The notes: a model not told the origin generated them from the letters alone. A stretch of DNA of 43,309 nucleotides from Betaproteobacteria bacterium (GCA_016861105.1 BOKS01000022.1:1-43309), one strand, 5' to 3'. Positions 16,296 through 25,208 are shown, counted from the first letter of the stretch. Numbers and translations: made by a program.

Positions 16296-19088
16296 ATGCC
16301 CCGCCCCGTCGCCAAGCACGCTCGCCGTCCGGCCGAGCGTCGCGTCCGCCGTGCTGCACCCGCCGCGTCGAAGCCGTCGCCGAGGACGAAGTGGGTCTAC
16401 CGCTTCGAGGAGGGGGACGCCACGATGAAGGACCTCCTCGGCGGCAAGGGCGCGAACCTCGCGGAGATGACGCGCATGGGGCTGCCCGTGCCGCCGGGAT
16501 TCATCGTCACCACGCAAGCCTGCAACGCGACGCTCGCGCGCAAGGCGTTTCCGCCGCAGCTGTGGGAGCAGGTGCTCGCGGCGCTGCGAAGGCTCGAGAA
16601 GGCGACCGGCAAGCGCTTCGGCGACGCCCGCGACCCGCTGCTCGTCTCCTGCCGCTCGGGGGCCAGGTTCTCGATGCCGGGGATGATGGACACGGTCCTC
16701 AACATCGGCCTCGACGACGAGGTCGTCGAGGGGCTCGCCGCGCTCGCGGGCGACCGCCGCTTCGCGTTCGACGCCTACCGGCGGCTGGTCCAGATGTTCG
16801 CCACGGTCGTCCTCGGCGTCGCCGACGAGCCGTTCGAGGACGTCCTCGCGGACCACCGCGCGCGGCGCGGCGTCGCCAACGACGCCGAGCTTCCCGCCGA
16901 CGACCTCGCCGCCATCACGGCCGAGTTCAAGGCGATCGTGCGCAAGCACGCCGGCCGGCCGTTCCCGTCGGACCCGATGGAGCAGCTGCGCCTCGCCATC
17001 GAGGCCGTGTTCCGCTCGTGGAACGGCAAGCGCGCCATCGACTACCGCAACGCGGCCGGCATTCCGCACGACCTGGGCACGGCGGTCAACATCCAGACGA
17101 TGGTGTTCGGCAACCTCGGCGCGGGCTCGGCCACCGGGGTGGTCACGACCCGCAACGTCACGACCGGCGAGCCCGAGATCGAAGGCGACTGGCTGGCGAA
17201 CGCGCAGGGCGAGGACGTCGTCGCCGGGACGCGGGCGACCCATCGCATCGCCACGCTCGCCGACGCGATGCCGGGGATCTGGAAGGCGTTCACGCGCGCC
17301 TGCGCGACACTCGAGCGGCACTGCCGCGACGTGCAGGACGTCGAGTTCACGATCGAGCGCGGCAAGCTGTGGATCCTGCAGACGCGGGACGCGAAGCGCA
17401 CGGCGCAGGCGGCGGTGCGCATCGCGGTGGACCTCGCCGCCGAGCGGCGCATCACGCGCCGGGAGGCCGTGCGGCGCGTGCAGCCCGAGCACGTCGACTT
17501 CTTCCTGCACCCCCAGTTCGACCTCGCGCAGAAGAAGCTCGCGAAGTCGCGCGGCGACCTGATCGCGACCGGCCTCAACGTGTCGCCGGGCGCGGCGTCC
17601 GGCGTCCTCGCCTTCGACGCCGACACCGCGGAGCGCTGGGGACGCGACGAGAAGCGCGCCGTCGTCATGGTGCGCGCCGAGACCAAGCCCGACGACGTGC
17701 ACGGCATGCTGGCGGCGCGGGGGATCCTGACGTCGCGCGGCGGGCGCACGAGCCACGCCGCGCTGGTGGCGCGCCAGTTCGGCAAGCCGGCCGTGGTGGG
17801 CGCGTCGGCGATCGAGATCGACGTCGCGGCGCGGCAGTTCACCGTCGGCGGGCGCGTGTTCCGCGAGGGGGACGCCGTGTCGATCGACGGGAGCACCGGC
17901 GAGGTCTTCGCCGGCGAGCTGCCGACCGTCGTGCCCGACTTCGACGATCCCGCGCTGATGAAGCTGCTCGGGTGGGCCGACGGCTTGCGCCGGCTCGAAG
18001 TGTGGGCCAACGCCGACTACCCGCGCGACGCGCAGCGCGCGCGCGGCTACGGCGCCGAAGGCCTCGGGCTCGTGCGCACCGAGCACATGTTCTTCGAGAC
18101 CGAGCGGCTGCCGATCGTGCAGCGGATGATCCTCGCGCAGGACGACGCGGAGCGCGACGCCGCGCTCGCCGAGCTGCTGCCGATCCAGCGCGCCGACTTC
18201 GAGGGGCTGTTCCGCGCCATGGACGGCCTTCCCGTGACGATCCGGCTGATCGACCCGCCGCTGCACGAGTTCCTCCCGTCGCACGACGACCTGCTGCGCG
18301 ACGTCACCGAGATGGAGACCCGGCAGCGCATCGCGGCCGAGACGCTCGCGCTCGGCGCCGATCCGCTCGGCCTCGCCGGCGCGCTCGCCGGCAAGCGGCG
18401 GCTGCTCGCGGCCGTCGCGTCGATGCGCGAGGCGAACCCGATGCTCGGCCTGCGCGGCGTGCGGCTCGGCATCCTCCTGCCGGCGCTGGTGCGCATGCAG
18501 GTGCGCGCGATCCTGGAGGCCGCGTGCATCTGCGCGCGCGACGGCGTCAGGGTCAGGCCGAAGATCATGATCCCGCTGACCGCGCACAACAACGAGCTCA
18601 AGGTGGAGCGCTCGATCCTCGACGCCGAGGCCCGCGCCGTGATGAAGGAACAGGGTCGCCGCATCCCGTTCCAGTTCGGCACCATGATCGAGATCCCGCG
18701 CGCGGCCCTCACGGCCGACGCGATCGCCCGCCACGCGGAGTTCTTCTCGTTCGGGACCAACGACCTCACGCAGACGACGTTCGGCATCTCGCGCGACGAC
18801 GCCGAGACGGGCTTCCTGCAGGAGTACCTCGACAAGCGGATCCTGCCCGAGAACCCGTTCGCCACGCTGGACCAGGCCGGCGTCGGGAAGCTGATGCGCA
18901 TGGCCGTCGAGCTCGGCCGCGCCGCGCGGCCGGATCTCGACATCGGCATCTGCGGCGAGCACGGCGGCGATCCGCGGACGATCGCGTTCTGCCACGCGCT
19001 CGGCCTCGATTACGTGAGTTGCTCCCCCTACCGCGTCCCGATCGCCCGGCTCGCGGCGGCGCACGCCGCGCTGGCGGAGGCCGCCTAG
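16296..19088 (+). CDS. ppdK: Pyruvate, phosphate dikinase
   Basis: A 930-residue enzyme interconverting pyruvate + ATP + Pi with PEP + AMP + PPi. The N-terminal ATP-grasp domain begins VYRFEEGDATMKDLLGGKGA and includes SCRSGARFSMPGMMDTVLN. The swivelling domain has the phospho-accepting His487 in GGRTSHAALVARQFGKPAV, and the PEP domain ends with Cys909 in YVSCSPYRVPIARLAAAHA. I start at the ATG at 16296; an in-frame ATG at 16179 would add a basic tail with no family support. The first 40 residues are Arg/Pro-rich and may be an extension. Its TAG stop lies in the palindromic CTAG (19085-19088) that forms the end of the second mobile-element copy. Confidence 0.95.
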   Translation: MPRPVAKHARRPAERRVRRAAPAASKPSPRTKWVYRFEEGDATMKDLLGGKGANLAEMTRMGLPVPPGFIVTTQACNATLARKAFPPQLWEQVLAALRRLEKATGKRFGDARDPLLVSCRSGARFSMPGMMDTVLNIGLDDEVVEGLAALAGDRRFAFDAYRRLVQMFATVVLGVADEPFEDVLADHRARRGVANDAELPADDLAAITAEFKAIVRKHAGRPFPSDPMEQLRLAIEAVFRSWNGKRAIDYRNAAGIPHDLGTAVNIQTMVFGNLGAGSATGVVTTRNVTTGEPEIEGDWLANAQGEDVVAGTRATHRIATLADAMPGIWKAFTRACATLERHCRDVQDVEFTIERGKLWILQTRDAKRTAQAAVRIAVDLAAERRITRREAVRRVQPEHVDFFLHPQFDLAQKKLAKSRGDLIATGLNVSPGAASGVLAFDADTAERWGRDEKRAVVMVRAETKPDDVHGMLAARGILTSRGGRTSHAALVARQFGKPAVVGASAIEIDVAARQFTVGGRVFREGDAVSIDGSTGEVFAGELPTVVPDFDDPALMKLLGWADGLRRLEVWANADYPRDAQRARGYGAEGLGLVRTEHMFFETERLPIVQRMILAQDDAERDAALAELLPIQRADFEGLFRAMDGLPVTIRLIDPPLHEFLPSHDDLLRDVTEMETRQRIAAETLALGADPLGLAGALAGKRRLLAAVASMREANPMLGLRGVRLGILLPALVRMQVRAILEAACICARDGVRVRPKIMIPLTAHNNELKVERSILDAEARAVMKEQGRRIPFQFGTMIEIPRAALTADAIARHAEFFSFGTNDLTQTTFGISRDDAETGFLQEYLDKRILPENPFATLDQAGVGKLMRMAVELGRAARPDLDIGICGEHGGDPRTIAFCHALGLDYVSCSPYRVPIARLAAAHAALAEAA

Positions 19089-19270
19089 GGCCTGTTCACG
19101 CCATGGCCGCATGCGCGAAGGGTCGCGCCCGCGTGTCCATCGCGGCGCTCGCCGCCGCGAATACCGAGCGTATTCGCAAGGCGAGCAACCATGAGGGGCG
19201 CGCGGGCGCGCCCCTTCCCTCCGGGCTGCGGCGAACAGGGCCGTGGGCGTTGTTGCAGGTCCTCGCCGGG
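19085..19270. mobile_element. MITE-like element, one-ended copy
   Basis: The first 186 bp match the reverse complement of the complete copy at 1402-1675 with two mismatches (19252 and 19258). The match starts with the 17-bp terminal repeat CTAGGGCCTGTTCACGC and breaks off after CCTCGCCGGG. The remaining 88 bp, including the other terminal repeat, are missing. The CTAG supplies a TAG stop on both strands: to ppdK on plus and to the lipoprotein fusion on minus. The internal hairpins at 19194-19215 and in the GAATAC/GTATTC region are kept. Confidence 0.8.
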
Positions 19271-19489
19271 GTCGACGACCGCGCCGTGCACGACGCCGCC
19301 GGAGGCCGCGGACTCGTTCGCCGGATACGGCCGCGCAGGCAGCACGGTCGCGGCAGGCGCCGGAACGGCCGGCAGCGGTGCGGCCGGCACGACCAGGGCC
19401 GCGTCGGGGGCGATCGGCACGACGTAGCAACCCGGCAGCAGCGCGCTGGCAAGCGCTGCCGCCAGCAGGCGGACGGTCGCCGTGGGCAT
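19085..19489 (-). CDS. Lipoprotein with 3' end replaced by mobile-element sequence
   Basis: A 134-residue frame. The host part begins MPTATVRLLAAALASALLPG, with lipobox LLPGC, and continues as a Val/Ala/Pro-rich surface segment to about residue 73. From there the reading frame runs into the one-ended mobile element, and the last 60 or so residues (QQRPRPCSPQPGGKGRARAP and onward) are read from its non-coding sequence up to the TAG in the terminal CTAG. The gene is therefore probably truncated and tailed by chance sequence, although export and lipidation should be unaffected. No family was recognised. I start at the ATG at 19489 rather than the in-frame ATG at 19516 because it begins right at the signal peptide. 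Confidence 0.55.
   Translation of the reverse strand: MPTATVRLLAAALASALLPGCYVVPIAPDAALVVPAAPLPAVPAPAATVLPARPYPANESAASGGVVHGAVVDPGEDLQQRPRPCSPQPGGKGRARAPLMVARLANTLGIRGGERRDGHAGATLRACGHGVNRP
19194..19215 (+). terminator. Hairpin after ppdK, carried by the element
   Basis: The arms AGGGGCGCG and CGCGCCCCT form a 9-bp stem with a 4-base loop, about 105 bp downstream of the ppdK stop. There is only a short pyrimidine run after it, so termination is inferred from stem strength and location. Confidence 0.35.
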
Positions 19490-19601
19490 GGAAGGCTCGC
19501 TGCGGGAGTCGGGCACGTGCCCGCGTCGGCACGATCCGCCGCGGCGGGGGCGCGCGCCAGCGCCGTGCGCAACGTCGCGCGTTCCGCGACCGGCGGTCGC
19601 G

Positions 19602-20537
19602 TCAGGCGGGACCGGCGAGCCGCGCGGCGCCGCGCACGCCGCTGGAGTCGCCGTGCGCGTTGCGGGCCAGCTTCGTGTCGACGCGGTCGGAGAAGACGTA
19701 GCGCCCCCACAGGCGCGGGACGTTCGCGTAGAGCCGCTCCACGTTCGACAGGCCGCCGCCGAGCACGATCACGTCCGGGTCGACGACGTTGATGACGTGC
19801 GCGAGCGCGCGCGCGAGCCTGTCCTCGTACCGGGCGAGCGATGCCTGCGCGCCCGCGTCCCCCGCCGCCGCGGCGACGACGATCGCATCGGCGCCGCGCG
19901 GCGCTCCGGTGGCGAGCGCGTGGTCGCGGGCGAGCCCGGGTCCCGACAGGAAGGTCTCGATGCAGCCGGTGCGGCCGCAGTAGCAGGCGGGCCCCGGCCG
20001 CTCGTCGTCGCGCGGCCACGGCAACGGGTTGTGGCCCCACTCGCCGGCGATGCCGTTGGGGCCGTCGAGGAGGCGGCCACGCACCACCCAGCCGCCGCCC
20101 ACGCCGGTCCCGAGGATGACGCCGAACACCACGTCCCCGCCTTCCCCGGCCCCGTCGCACGCCTCCGACAGCGCGAAGCAATCGGCGTCGTTGGCGACGA
20201 CCACCCGGCGCCCGAGCCGCGCGCCGAGATCGGCGACGATCGGGCGGCCGTTGAGGCAGGCCGAGTTCGAGTTGCGCAGCAGGCCCGTCGCGCGCGACAG
20301 CGATCCCGGCGTCCCCACGCCAAGCGGCGCCGCGCCCGGGTCCAGTGCGAGCGCCGCCTCCGCCTCCCGCACCAGGCGCACGACGGCGTCGAGCGTCGCC
20401 TCGTAGTCACCCTGCGGCGTCGCGACCCGGCGGCGCAGCCTCTCACGACCGTCCGCATCCAGCGCGACGATCTCGATCTTCGTGCCGCCCAGGTCGACGC
20501 CGAGCCGCAGCCCGCCGGCGCCGGGCGCCACGCTCAC
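19602..20537 (-). CDS. ROK-family sugar kinase (fructokinase-like)
   Basis: A 311-residue cytoplasmic ATP-dependent sugar kinase. The N-terminal phosphate loop LGVDLGGTKIE, the catalytic region VVVANDADCFALSEA, the second ATP motif GVILGTGVGGGWVV and the ROK zinc site CYCGRTGCIETFLSGPGLA are all present. The last segment is typical of the Mak/fructokinase and N-acetylglucosamine kinase branch. The substrate remains uncertain. It starts with a GTG overlapping the stop of the K+ channel gene (GTGA). Confidence 0.9.
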   Translation of the reverse strand: MSVAPGAGGLRLGVDLGGTKIEIVALDADGRERLRRRVATPQGDYEATLDAVVRLVREAEAALALDPGAAPLGVGTPGSLSRATGLLRNSNSACLNGRPIVADLGARLGRRVVVANDADCFALSEACDGAGEGGDVVFGVILGTGVGGGWVVRGRLLDGPNGIAGEWGHNPLPWPRDDERPGPACYCGRTGCIETFLSGPGLARDHALATGAPRGADAIVVAAAAGDAGAQASLARYEDRLARALAHVINVVDPDVIVLGGGLSNVERLYANVPRLWGRYVFSDRVDTKLARNAHGDSSGVRGAARLAGPA

Positions 20538-22345
20538 GCGCGATCGCCGGCGGCGGAACCGGCGCGCGACAACCTGCGCCAGACCCACCCGGACGGCCGG
20601 TCGACGCCGAGCAGCACGCGATCGCGGGCCGTCTCCGAGGCCAGCACCGCGTTGAAGACGAGCCGCGCCTCGCCGCGGCCGGCGAAGAGGAACTCGTCGC
20701 CGGCGGCGACGTCCGCGTCGTCGTCGGGCGTGAGCAGTGCGTCGTCGCCGCGCACCCTCATCAGCGGCACGATGCGCAGGTGGCTGCGCCCCCGCGCCCG
20801 CTTGCCGAGCAGCAGACCCAGCGGCACGCTCCGGCCGTCCGCGAGCCAGTCGACCAGGGCGGGCGCGCCCGCGTCGTCCAGGCGGACGCGCCACATGTCG
20901 GGCAGCCGCTCGCCGCACTCGCGCACGAGCCGCGCGACCAGCGCCGACGCCCACGCGTCGTCGCGCCGGGGCAGCGACTCGAGGAAGCGGTACAGCAGCG
21001 GGCTCGTCATGTGCGCCAGCACTTCGTGGGCGACCACGCGCGAGGCGATGAGCGCGAAGTCGAGGCCGATCGCGCGGAAGAGGGCGTGGTTCGACGGCGC
21101 GTTCTCGCGGGCGATCAGGAACAGCCCAGGATTGGCCGCCCGCGCCGAGGCGATCATCGACAGGTTCGCGGTATCGTTGTCGGTCGCGGCGATGAACCCG
21201 ACGGCCGTCGCGGGATCGGCCCGCGCCAGGACCTCCGGCTCGGTGCCGTAGCCGACGATCATCGAAGGGTCGTCGGCGGCGGGCGTGCCGGGCTCGATGA
21301 CCGTCACCTCCATCCCTTCGGCGCGCAGGTCCGCGACGACGTGCCCGCCGAAGCGCCCGTGGCCACTGACGATCCACCGGCCGCGCGGCACCTCCCGCAG
21401 CCGCGGCAGGCGGCTGCCCGGCGCACCGCTCAGCCACTCGATCAGCCGGAACGACGAGGGCGAGTGGATCGCGACGCGCAGGTAGTCGCCGAAGCGGTCG
21501 AACGGGTCGACCACCGTGGGGTTCCCGAACGCCTGCATCCGCTGCGCGATCCGCGGCGCGACCGCGCGCGCGAAGACCCTGACGTCGGGACGCAGCAGCG
21601 CCGCCGTCATCACGATCGCCAGGTTGACCTCGTCGTCGTTCGTGAGCGCGATCGCCGCCGTGCAGCGCGGGTTCGCGAGCCCGGCGATCAGCAGGTGGCC
21701 GGGAACGCGGGCGTCGGCGACGAGGCCCGGCACGTCGACGACCAGCGGCGCGAGGCCGAGGTCGTCGATGCGGTCCTGCTCGATGTCGAGCACGGTGGCG
21801 CGGCGGTCGAGCATGTCCAGCGAGCGCACGAGGCGCTGCCCGGTCTGGCCGTAGCCCGCGACGAGGACGAACGGCTCGCGCAGCGCGCGCACGCGGACCG
21901 CGAAGCGCCGCAGCGCGATGGCACGACGAAAGCCGTGGTCCTGCAGCAGCGACAGCAGCGTGCCCACCGCCCACGCCCAGCCGACGACGGTCAGGTAGAT
22001 CGAAAACGTGACCCACATGCGCTGCGCGTCGGTGAACGCGTGCGGGATCTCGCCGAAGCCGATCGTCGTCGCCGTGTAGCTCATGAAGTAGAACGCATGG
22101 AAGAACCCCATGCGCCACGGCCGTCCCGCGTCGTCGACGCCAGGGATCAGGACCAGCCCGAGCACGCTGACGGCGTAGAAGACGACGATGCCGATCAGCG
22201 GCGCCCGCATGCGGCGCAGCACCAGGAAGATCGTGCTCTCGCGCGGCGCCGGCGACGACGGCACGCGCTGCGCGGGGCGCCGCGCACCGGGAGCGCGCTC
22301 CGCCTGGAGGATGCGCTGCCAGAAGGCGAGCAGCGGGTTCGTCAC
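20534..22345 (-). CDS. K+ channel-like protein with two cytoplasmic RCK/TrkA-N domains
   Basis: A 603-residue ion channel subunit. Two membrane helices (about 47-69 and 110-135) flank a pore with filter TTIGFGE (93-99), so Ile-Gly-Phe-Gly replaces the canonical Val-Gly-Tyr-Gly. An RCK/TrkA-N domain with VAGYGQTGQRL (162-172) follows, then a second one with VSGHGRFGG near 350. The C-terminal end contains a TrkA-C-like part (LRIVPLMRVRGDDALLTP). The tandem RCK layout suggests a nucleotide- or ion-gated K+ channel. It starts with GTG 3 bp after the small membrane protein gene and is coupled to the ROK kinase. Confidence 0.87.
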   Translation of the reverse strand: MTNPLLAFWQRILQAERAPGARRPAQRVPSSPAPRESTIFLVLRRMRAPLIGIVVFYAVSVLGLVLIPGVDDAGRPWRMGFFHAFYFMSYTATTIGFGEIPHAFTDAQRMWVTFSIYLTVVGWAWAVGTLLSLLQDHGFRRAIALRRFAVRVRALREPFVLVAGYGQTGQRLVRSLDMLDRRATVLDIEQDRIDDLGLAPLVVDVPGLVADARVPGHLLIAGLANPRCTAAIALTNDDEVNLAIVMTAALLRPDVRVFARAVAPRIAQRMQAFGNPTVVDPFDRFGDYLRVAIHSPSSFRLIEWLSGAPGSRLPRLREVPRGRWIVSGHGRFGGHVVADLRAEGMEVTVIEPGTPAADDPSMIVGYGTEPEVLARADPATAVGFIAATDNDTANLSMIASARAANPGLFLIARENAPSNHALFRAIGLDFALIASRVVAHEVLAHMTSPLLYRFLESLPRRDDAWASALVARLVRECGERLPDMWRVRLDDAGAPALVDWLADGRSVPLGLLLGKRARGRSHLRIVPLMRVRGDDALLTPDDDADVAAGDEFLFAGRGEARLVFNAVLASETARDRVLLGVDRPSGWVWRRLSRAGSAAGDRA

Positions 22346-22348
22346 GCG

Positions 22349-22735
22349 CTACCGCCGGTGGAACGAGAGCGTCTCGACCACGAGGAGCACGACGGACACG
22401 ACGTTGGCGAAAAGCGCCCCGCCGGCGAGCGACACGATGCTCGCCATTGCGTGCGGCGTGATGCCGTCCGGCATCGCGTAGGCCGCGTAGGCCCAGACGA
22501 TCGACGCGGCGATCAGCTGCAGGTCGGCGACCAGGCTCGTCGCCAGGTGGATCGCCCCGATCTGCGTGCGGTCGCCGAACTTGAGCACCGTGGCGATCAG
22601 GTTGACCACGACCGCGGCGAACAGCTCGAACTCGTTGTGGTGGACGGGATCGTCGATGTCGCCGATGACGAAGCCGAAGTTCAGCGTCGCGGCGAGCAGG
22701 ATGAAGAAGCCGAAGACGACCTTCTCGAGGTTCAT
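22349..22735 (-). CDS. Small four-helix membrane protein (DUF6394-like)
   Basis: A 128-residue hydrophobic protein starting MNLEKVVFGFFILLAATLNF. Four membrane helices (about 5-25, 38-55, 70-90, 98-120) are separated by short loops with DIDDPVHHNEFELFA and KFGDRTQIGA. I recognise the pattern as the DUF6394 family, which in betaproteobacteria often sits next to a two-helix K+ channel gene; that recollection was not checked. Here it is the first gene of the channel/kinase operon, 3 bp before the channel, so it may be a channel partner. Confidence 0.75.
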   Translation of the reverse strand: MNLEKVVFGFFILLAATLNFGFVIGDIDDPVHHNEFELFAAVVVNLIATVLKFGDRTQIGAIHLATSLVADLQLIAASIVWAYAAYAMPDGITPHAMASIVSLAGGALFANVVSVVLLVVETLSFHRR

Positions 22736-22766
22736 GCATCCACCGGATCGCGAGGAAGGGAAGCGC

Positions 22767-22772
22767 ATTGTA
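22767..22772 (-). promoter_or_regulatory. Candidate -10 box for the channel operon
   Basis: On the minus strand this reads TACAAT, 32 bp upstream of the ATG at 22735. No clear -35 element was found at the right distance. Confidence 0.3.
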
Positions 22773-22896
22773 CGAGACGCCGGCCGCGGCATGGTGGCAC
22801 CGCCGTCCGCGCAGCGGCGCCGGCGGGGCCGCGGCGAGCGGACGCGGCCACCGGCGCGGCTGCCGTCGCCCGGCGACGATCCGCGCGAGCCCTCAG

Positions 22897-22926
22897 GTGA
22901 CAAGCGGCGCGAGGGGTCCGCATAAT
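22897..22926 (+). promoter_or_regulatory. Candidate sigma70 promoter of the H1-like gene
   Basis: GTGACA (22897-22902) and CATAAT (22921-22926) are separated by 18 bp. The -10 box lies 69 bp upstream of the ATG at 22995. Each hexamer differs by one base from consensus. Confidence 0.5.
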
Positions 22927-22994
22927 CGCCCCCGGCAGGGTGTGCGCGCCGCGCACCGCCCCGCGCCCGGACAGGATCCCAAGGAGTGGACACG

Positions 22995-23357
22995 ATGGCA
23001 CAACGCCGCACCACGCATCGCAGCAGCACCGGCAGGAAGCTCTACGCGGTCCGCAAGGCGGACGGCACCTTCGCCGACATCCAGACGTACAAGCGCGCGC
23101 ACGCGGCGGACCTGCGGCGCAGCGCGAAGTCCGAGACGTCCGCGAAGTCGACGAAGGCGGCGGCGAAGAAGTCCGCGCGCAAGGCCGCGAAGAAGGCGAG
23201 CGGCGCGGCCGCGGGGCTGCTCGCGCGGGCGCGGAAGGCGGTCGAAGGCGTGATGAAGACGGCGAAGAAGGCCGCGAAGAAGGCTCCCGCGAAGAAGGCG
23301 TCCGCCAGGAAGACCGCGAAGAAGGCTCCGCGGAAGGCAGCGAAGAAGGCGCGCTGA
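22995..23357 (+). CDS. Lysine/alanine-rich histone H1-like DNA-binding protein
   Basis: A 120-residue very basic protein. The first 45 residues (from MAQRRTTHRSSTGRKLYAVR) form a non-repetitive head with KADGTFADIQTYKRAH. The rest is built of AKK/KKA repeats (SARKAAKKASG, KTAKKAAKKAPAKKA, KTAKKAPRKAAKKAR) interrupted near residue 70 by AAGLLARARKAVEGVM. Such tails bind DNA non-specifically in H1-like and AlgP/HctB-type proteins; the head may give specificity or oligomerisation. AAGGAG at 22981-22986 sets the start at the ATG at 22995; a GTG at 22986 overlaps this site. Confidence 0.85.
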   Translation: MAQRRTTHRSSTGRKLYAVRKADGTFADIQTYKRAHAADLRRSAKSETSAKSTKAAAKKSARKAAKKASGAAAGLLARARKAVEGVMKTAKKAAKKAPAKKASARKTAKKAPRKAAKKAR

Positions 23358-23504
23358 GCACGCCGCCGCGGCGGACGGCCGGTGCCGCGTGCGCGCGCGG
23401 CGCCGGCCGGCGGCGGGTACCGGGCGCACGCCGTCCGGAGGGGACGGCCGGCGACAAAGCGATCGCGCCGGCGCCCGGCAGAGGATCGACGCGGGGCGAT
23501 GCCG

Positions 23505-25208
23505 TCAGCGCGGCACGCAAAAGACCGGTCCCTCGACCGACCAGCCCTTCGCCAGCATGCGCTCGATCTCCTGCGCGTCGACGAGGAAGCGATGGTTCGC
23601 CTCGCCTCCCATGCCGTTGTTGTACAGGCGCGTGACCGTGGCGTCCGGCCCGCAGCCGGCCGACACCGGCTCGACAGCGCGGAACGCGACGCCCTCGTAG
23701 GTCCAGTCCGCGTTCGCCTGGACCGTGGCGCACTCGGCGGCACTGATCGTGTAGAAGTGCGAGTTGGGTCCGCGCCCGGGCGTTCCGAAGAAGCGGCACG
23801 CATCGTTCCCCGGCCCGCTGCCCGCCTTCCAGGCCCGGAACGCGTGGCCGGTGCGCGACCAGCCGGGAACCTGCACGCCCTCGTCCAGCATCGCGGCCTC
23901 GTCGGCGAACGCGGTGATGAAGTAGTGGTCCAGCGCAGCGTTGTAGTACTCGATCGTGTCCACGATCTCGCCCTCCGTCGCCCCGCCTCCCGACGGGTCG
24001 ACGTAGAACGACTTGCGGTCGTCGAGGCCGCCGTCGACGCGCTCGACGCTCGCGAGCCTCGAGCGCGCCGCCGCGTCGTCGAGCACGAACGTGGCGAGGA
24101 AGCCGAGCGACCAGGTCGCGATGTCGGCGGACGTCGTGGGATCGAGCTCGTGCCCGAGGGCTTCGAACAGAACGTGCCCCCGCGGCCCGTCCATCCGATC
24201 GAGGGCGCGGCGCACCGTGTCCGCCGGCGCAACGTCGTCCGCCGTTCCGCTCAGCGCGAGGAACGGAAGGCTCACGGCCTCCGCCCCGACCTGGTCGCGC
24301 CCGAACGCGGGCAGGCTGCCGATCCCGAAGTAAGGCACGTAGCCGACGCCTGCGCGCACGCGCGCATCGAGCGTCACGGGCCTGCTGTCGAGCGTGAACA
24401 GCCCGTAGGTCAGCGCCGCGCCGCCCAGCAGCATCACCGTCTCGCCTCCCTGGCTCACGCCGAAGGCGCCCACGCGACCTGCGTCCACCCGATCGCGCCA
24501 GTGCGGATGGCCGAGCAGGACGTCGAGCGCATTCGACATCGACAGCGGCCGCGTGGCCTGCATCGCCACGAATTCGCTCCAGACCGGCACGTACCCGCTC
24601 GACGTCGCCGCGGGCGAGTCCGGGCCGAGCACCGAGTAGCGGAGGTCGCCGTGGAACGGGGCAATAGTGACGTAGCCCCACGACGCGAACGCGAGCAGCG
24701 CGTCGCGATACGTGCCGGTCAGCGGGCTCCCGCCATAACCGTGGGAGTACAGGAGCACGGGCAGGCGCGACGCGCCCTCCGGCAGCCACGGCGCCTCGCT
24801 GCCGCGCTGCATGCGCGGGACGACGACGCCGTCGGGAAGCAGGTAGTCGGCCCGGTCGTTGCCTGGCGACGTCGGATAGCAGGCCAGGTAGGCGTAGACC
24901 ACCGTGTCCCCCGCCCAGCGATCGAACAACTCGGCGTCGGCCGGAACGACGAACGACCCGGTCAGCGCGTCGGCGCGCGACGCCAGCAGCGTCGTGACGT
25001 AGCGCTCCTTCTCCTCGGTCGCCACGCCGCGCCAGTAGAGGTCGGGCGTTTCGCCGGGCGCAAGCCGCGACAGGTCCTGCTCGACGTTCGTGCACGCCAC
25101 CGGGTAGGGGCCCGGCGCCGGCAGCGGCGGCACGACCGACTGCGCGTGCACGTGCGCGGCAACGACCAGAAGGCAGGCAGCCGCGGCTGCTGCACATGGA
25201 CCCGTCAT
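23505..25208 (-). CDS. Exported alpha/beta hydrolase with C-terminal DUF5648 module (copy 1)
   Basis: A 567-residue exported protein. A signal peptide (1-23, ending HVHAQ) precedes a dienelactone hydrolase / PAF-acetylhydrolase-like domain with LLYSHGYGGSPL (oxyanion), nucleophile Ser252 in FGVSQGGE, acid Asp323 or Asp324 in SGTADDVAP and His352 in ALGHELDP. From about 425 a DUF5648-type module begins: DTIEYYNAALDHYFITA, then FFGTPGRGPNSHFYTISAAE, then TRLYNNGMGGEANHRF. Such modules carry repeated YN...HYF blocks and are thought to be carbohydrate or surface adhesion units, without firm proof. A polyester or lipid ester substrate is possible. It is the downstream copy of a tandem pair; 55 bp separate them. 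Confidence 0.82.
   Translation of the reverse strand: MTGPCAAAAAACLLVVAAHVHAQSVVPPLPAPGPYPVACTNVEQDLSRLAPGETPDLYWRGVATEEKERYVTTLLASRADALTGSFVVPADAELFDRWAGDTVVYAYLACYPTSPGNDRADYLLPDGVVVPRMQRGSEAPWLPEGASRLPVLLYSHGYGGSPLTGTYRDALLAFASWGYVTIAPFHGDLRYSVLGPDSPAATSSGYVPVWSEFVAMQATRPLSMSNALDVLLGHPHWRDRVDAGRVGAFGVSQGGETVMLLGGAALTYGLFTLDSRPVTLDARVRAGVGYVPYFGIGSLPAFGRDQVGAEAVSLPFLALSGTADDVAPADTVRRALDRMDGPRGHVLFEALGHELDPTTSADIATWSLGFLATFVLDDAAARSRLASVERVDGGLDDRKSFYVDPSGGGATEGEIVDTIEYYNAALDHYFITAFADEAAMLDEGVQVPGWSRTGHAFRAWKAGSGPGNDACRFFGTPGRGPNSHFYTISAAECATVQANADWTYEGVAFRAVEPVSAGCGPDATVTRLYNNGMGGEANHRFLVDAQEIERMLAKGWSVEGPVFCVPR

Noticed and set aside
12152..19792. A plus-strand frame open for about 2,500 codons
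   Set aside because: It is antisense to or out of frame with strongly supported genes (EMO, ETF-QO, ppdK), is Arg/Ala/Pro-rich, and reflects the very high GC content.
23160..23350. Repeats in the H1-like gene as a possible CRISPR or tandem-repeat array
   Set aside because: The repetition is codon-level AAG/GCG repetition encoding AKK units, without regular spacers.
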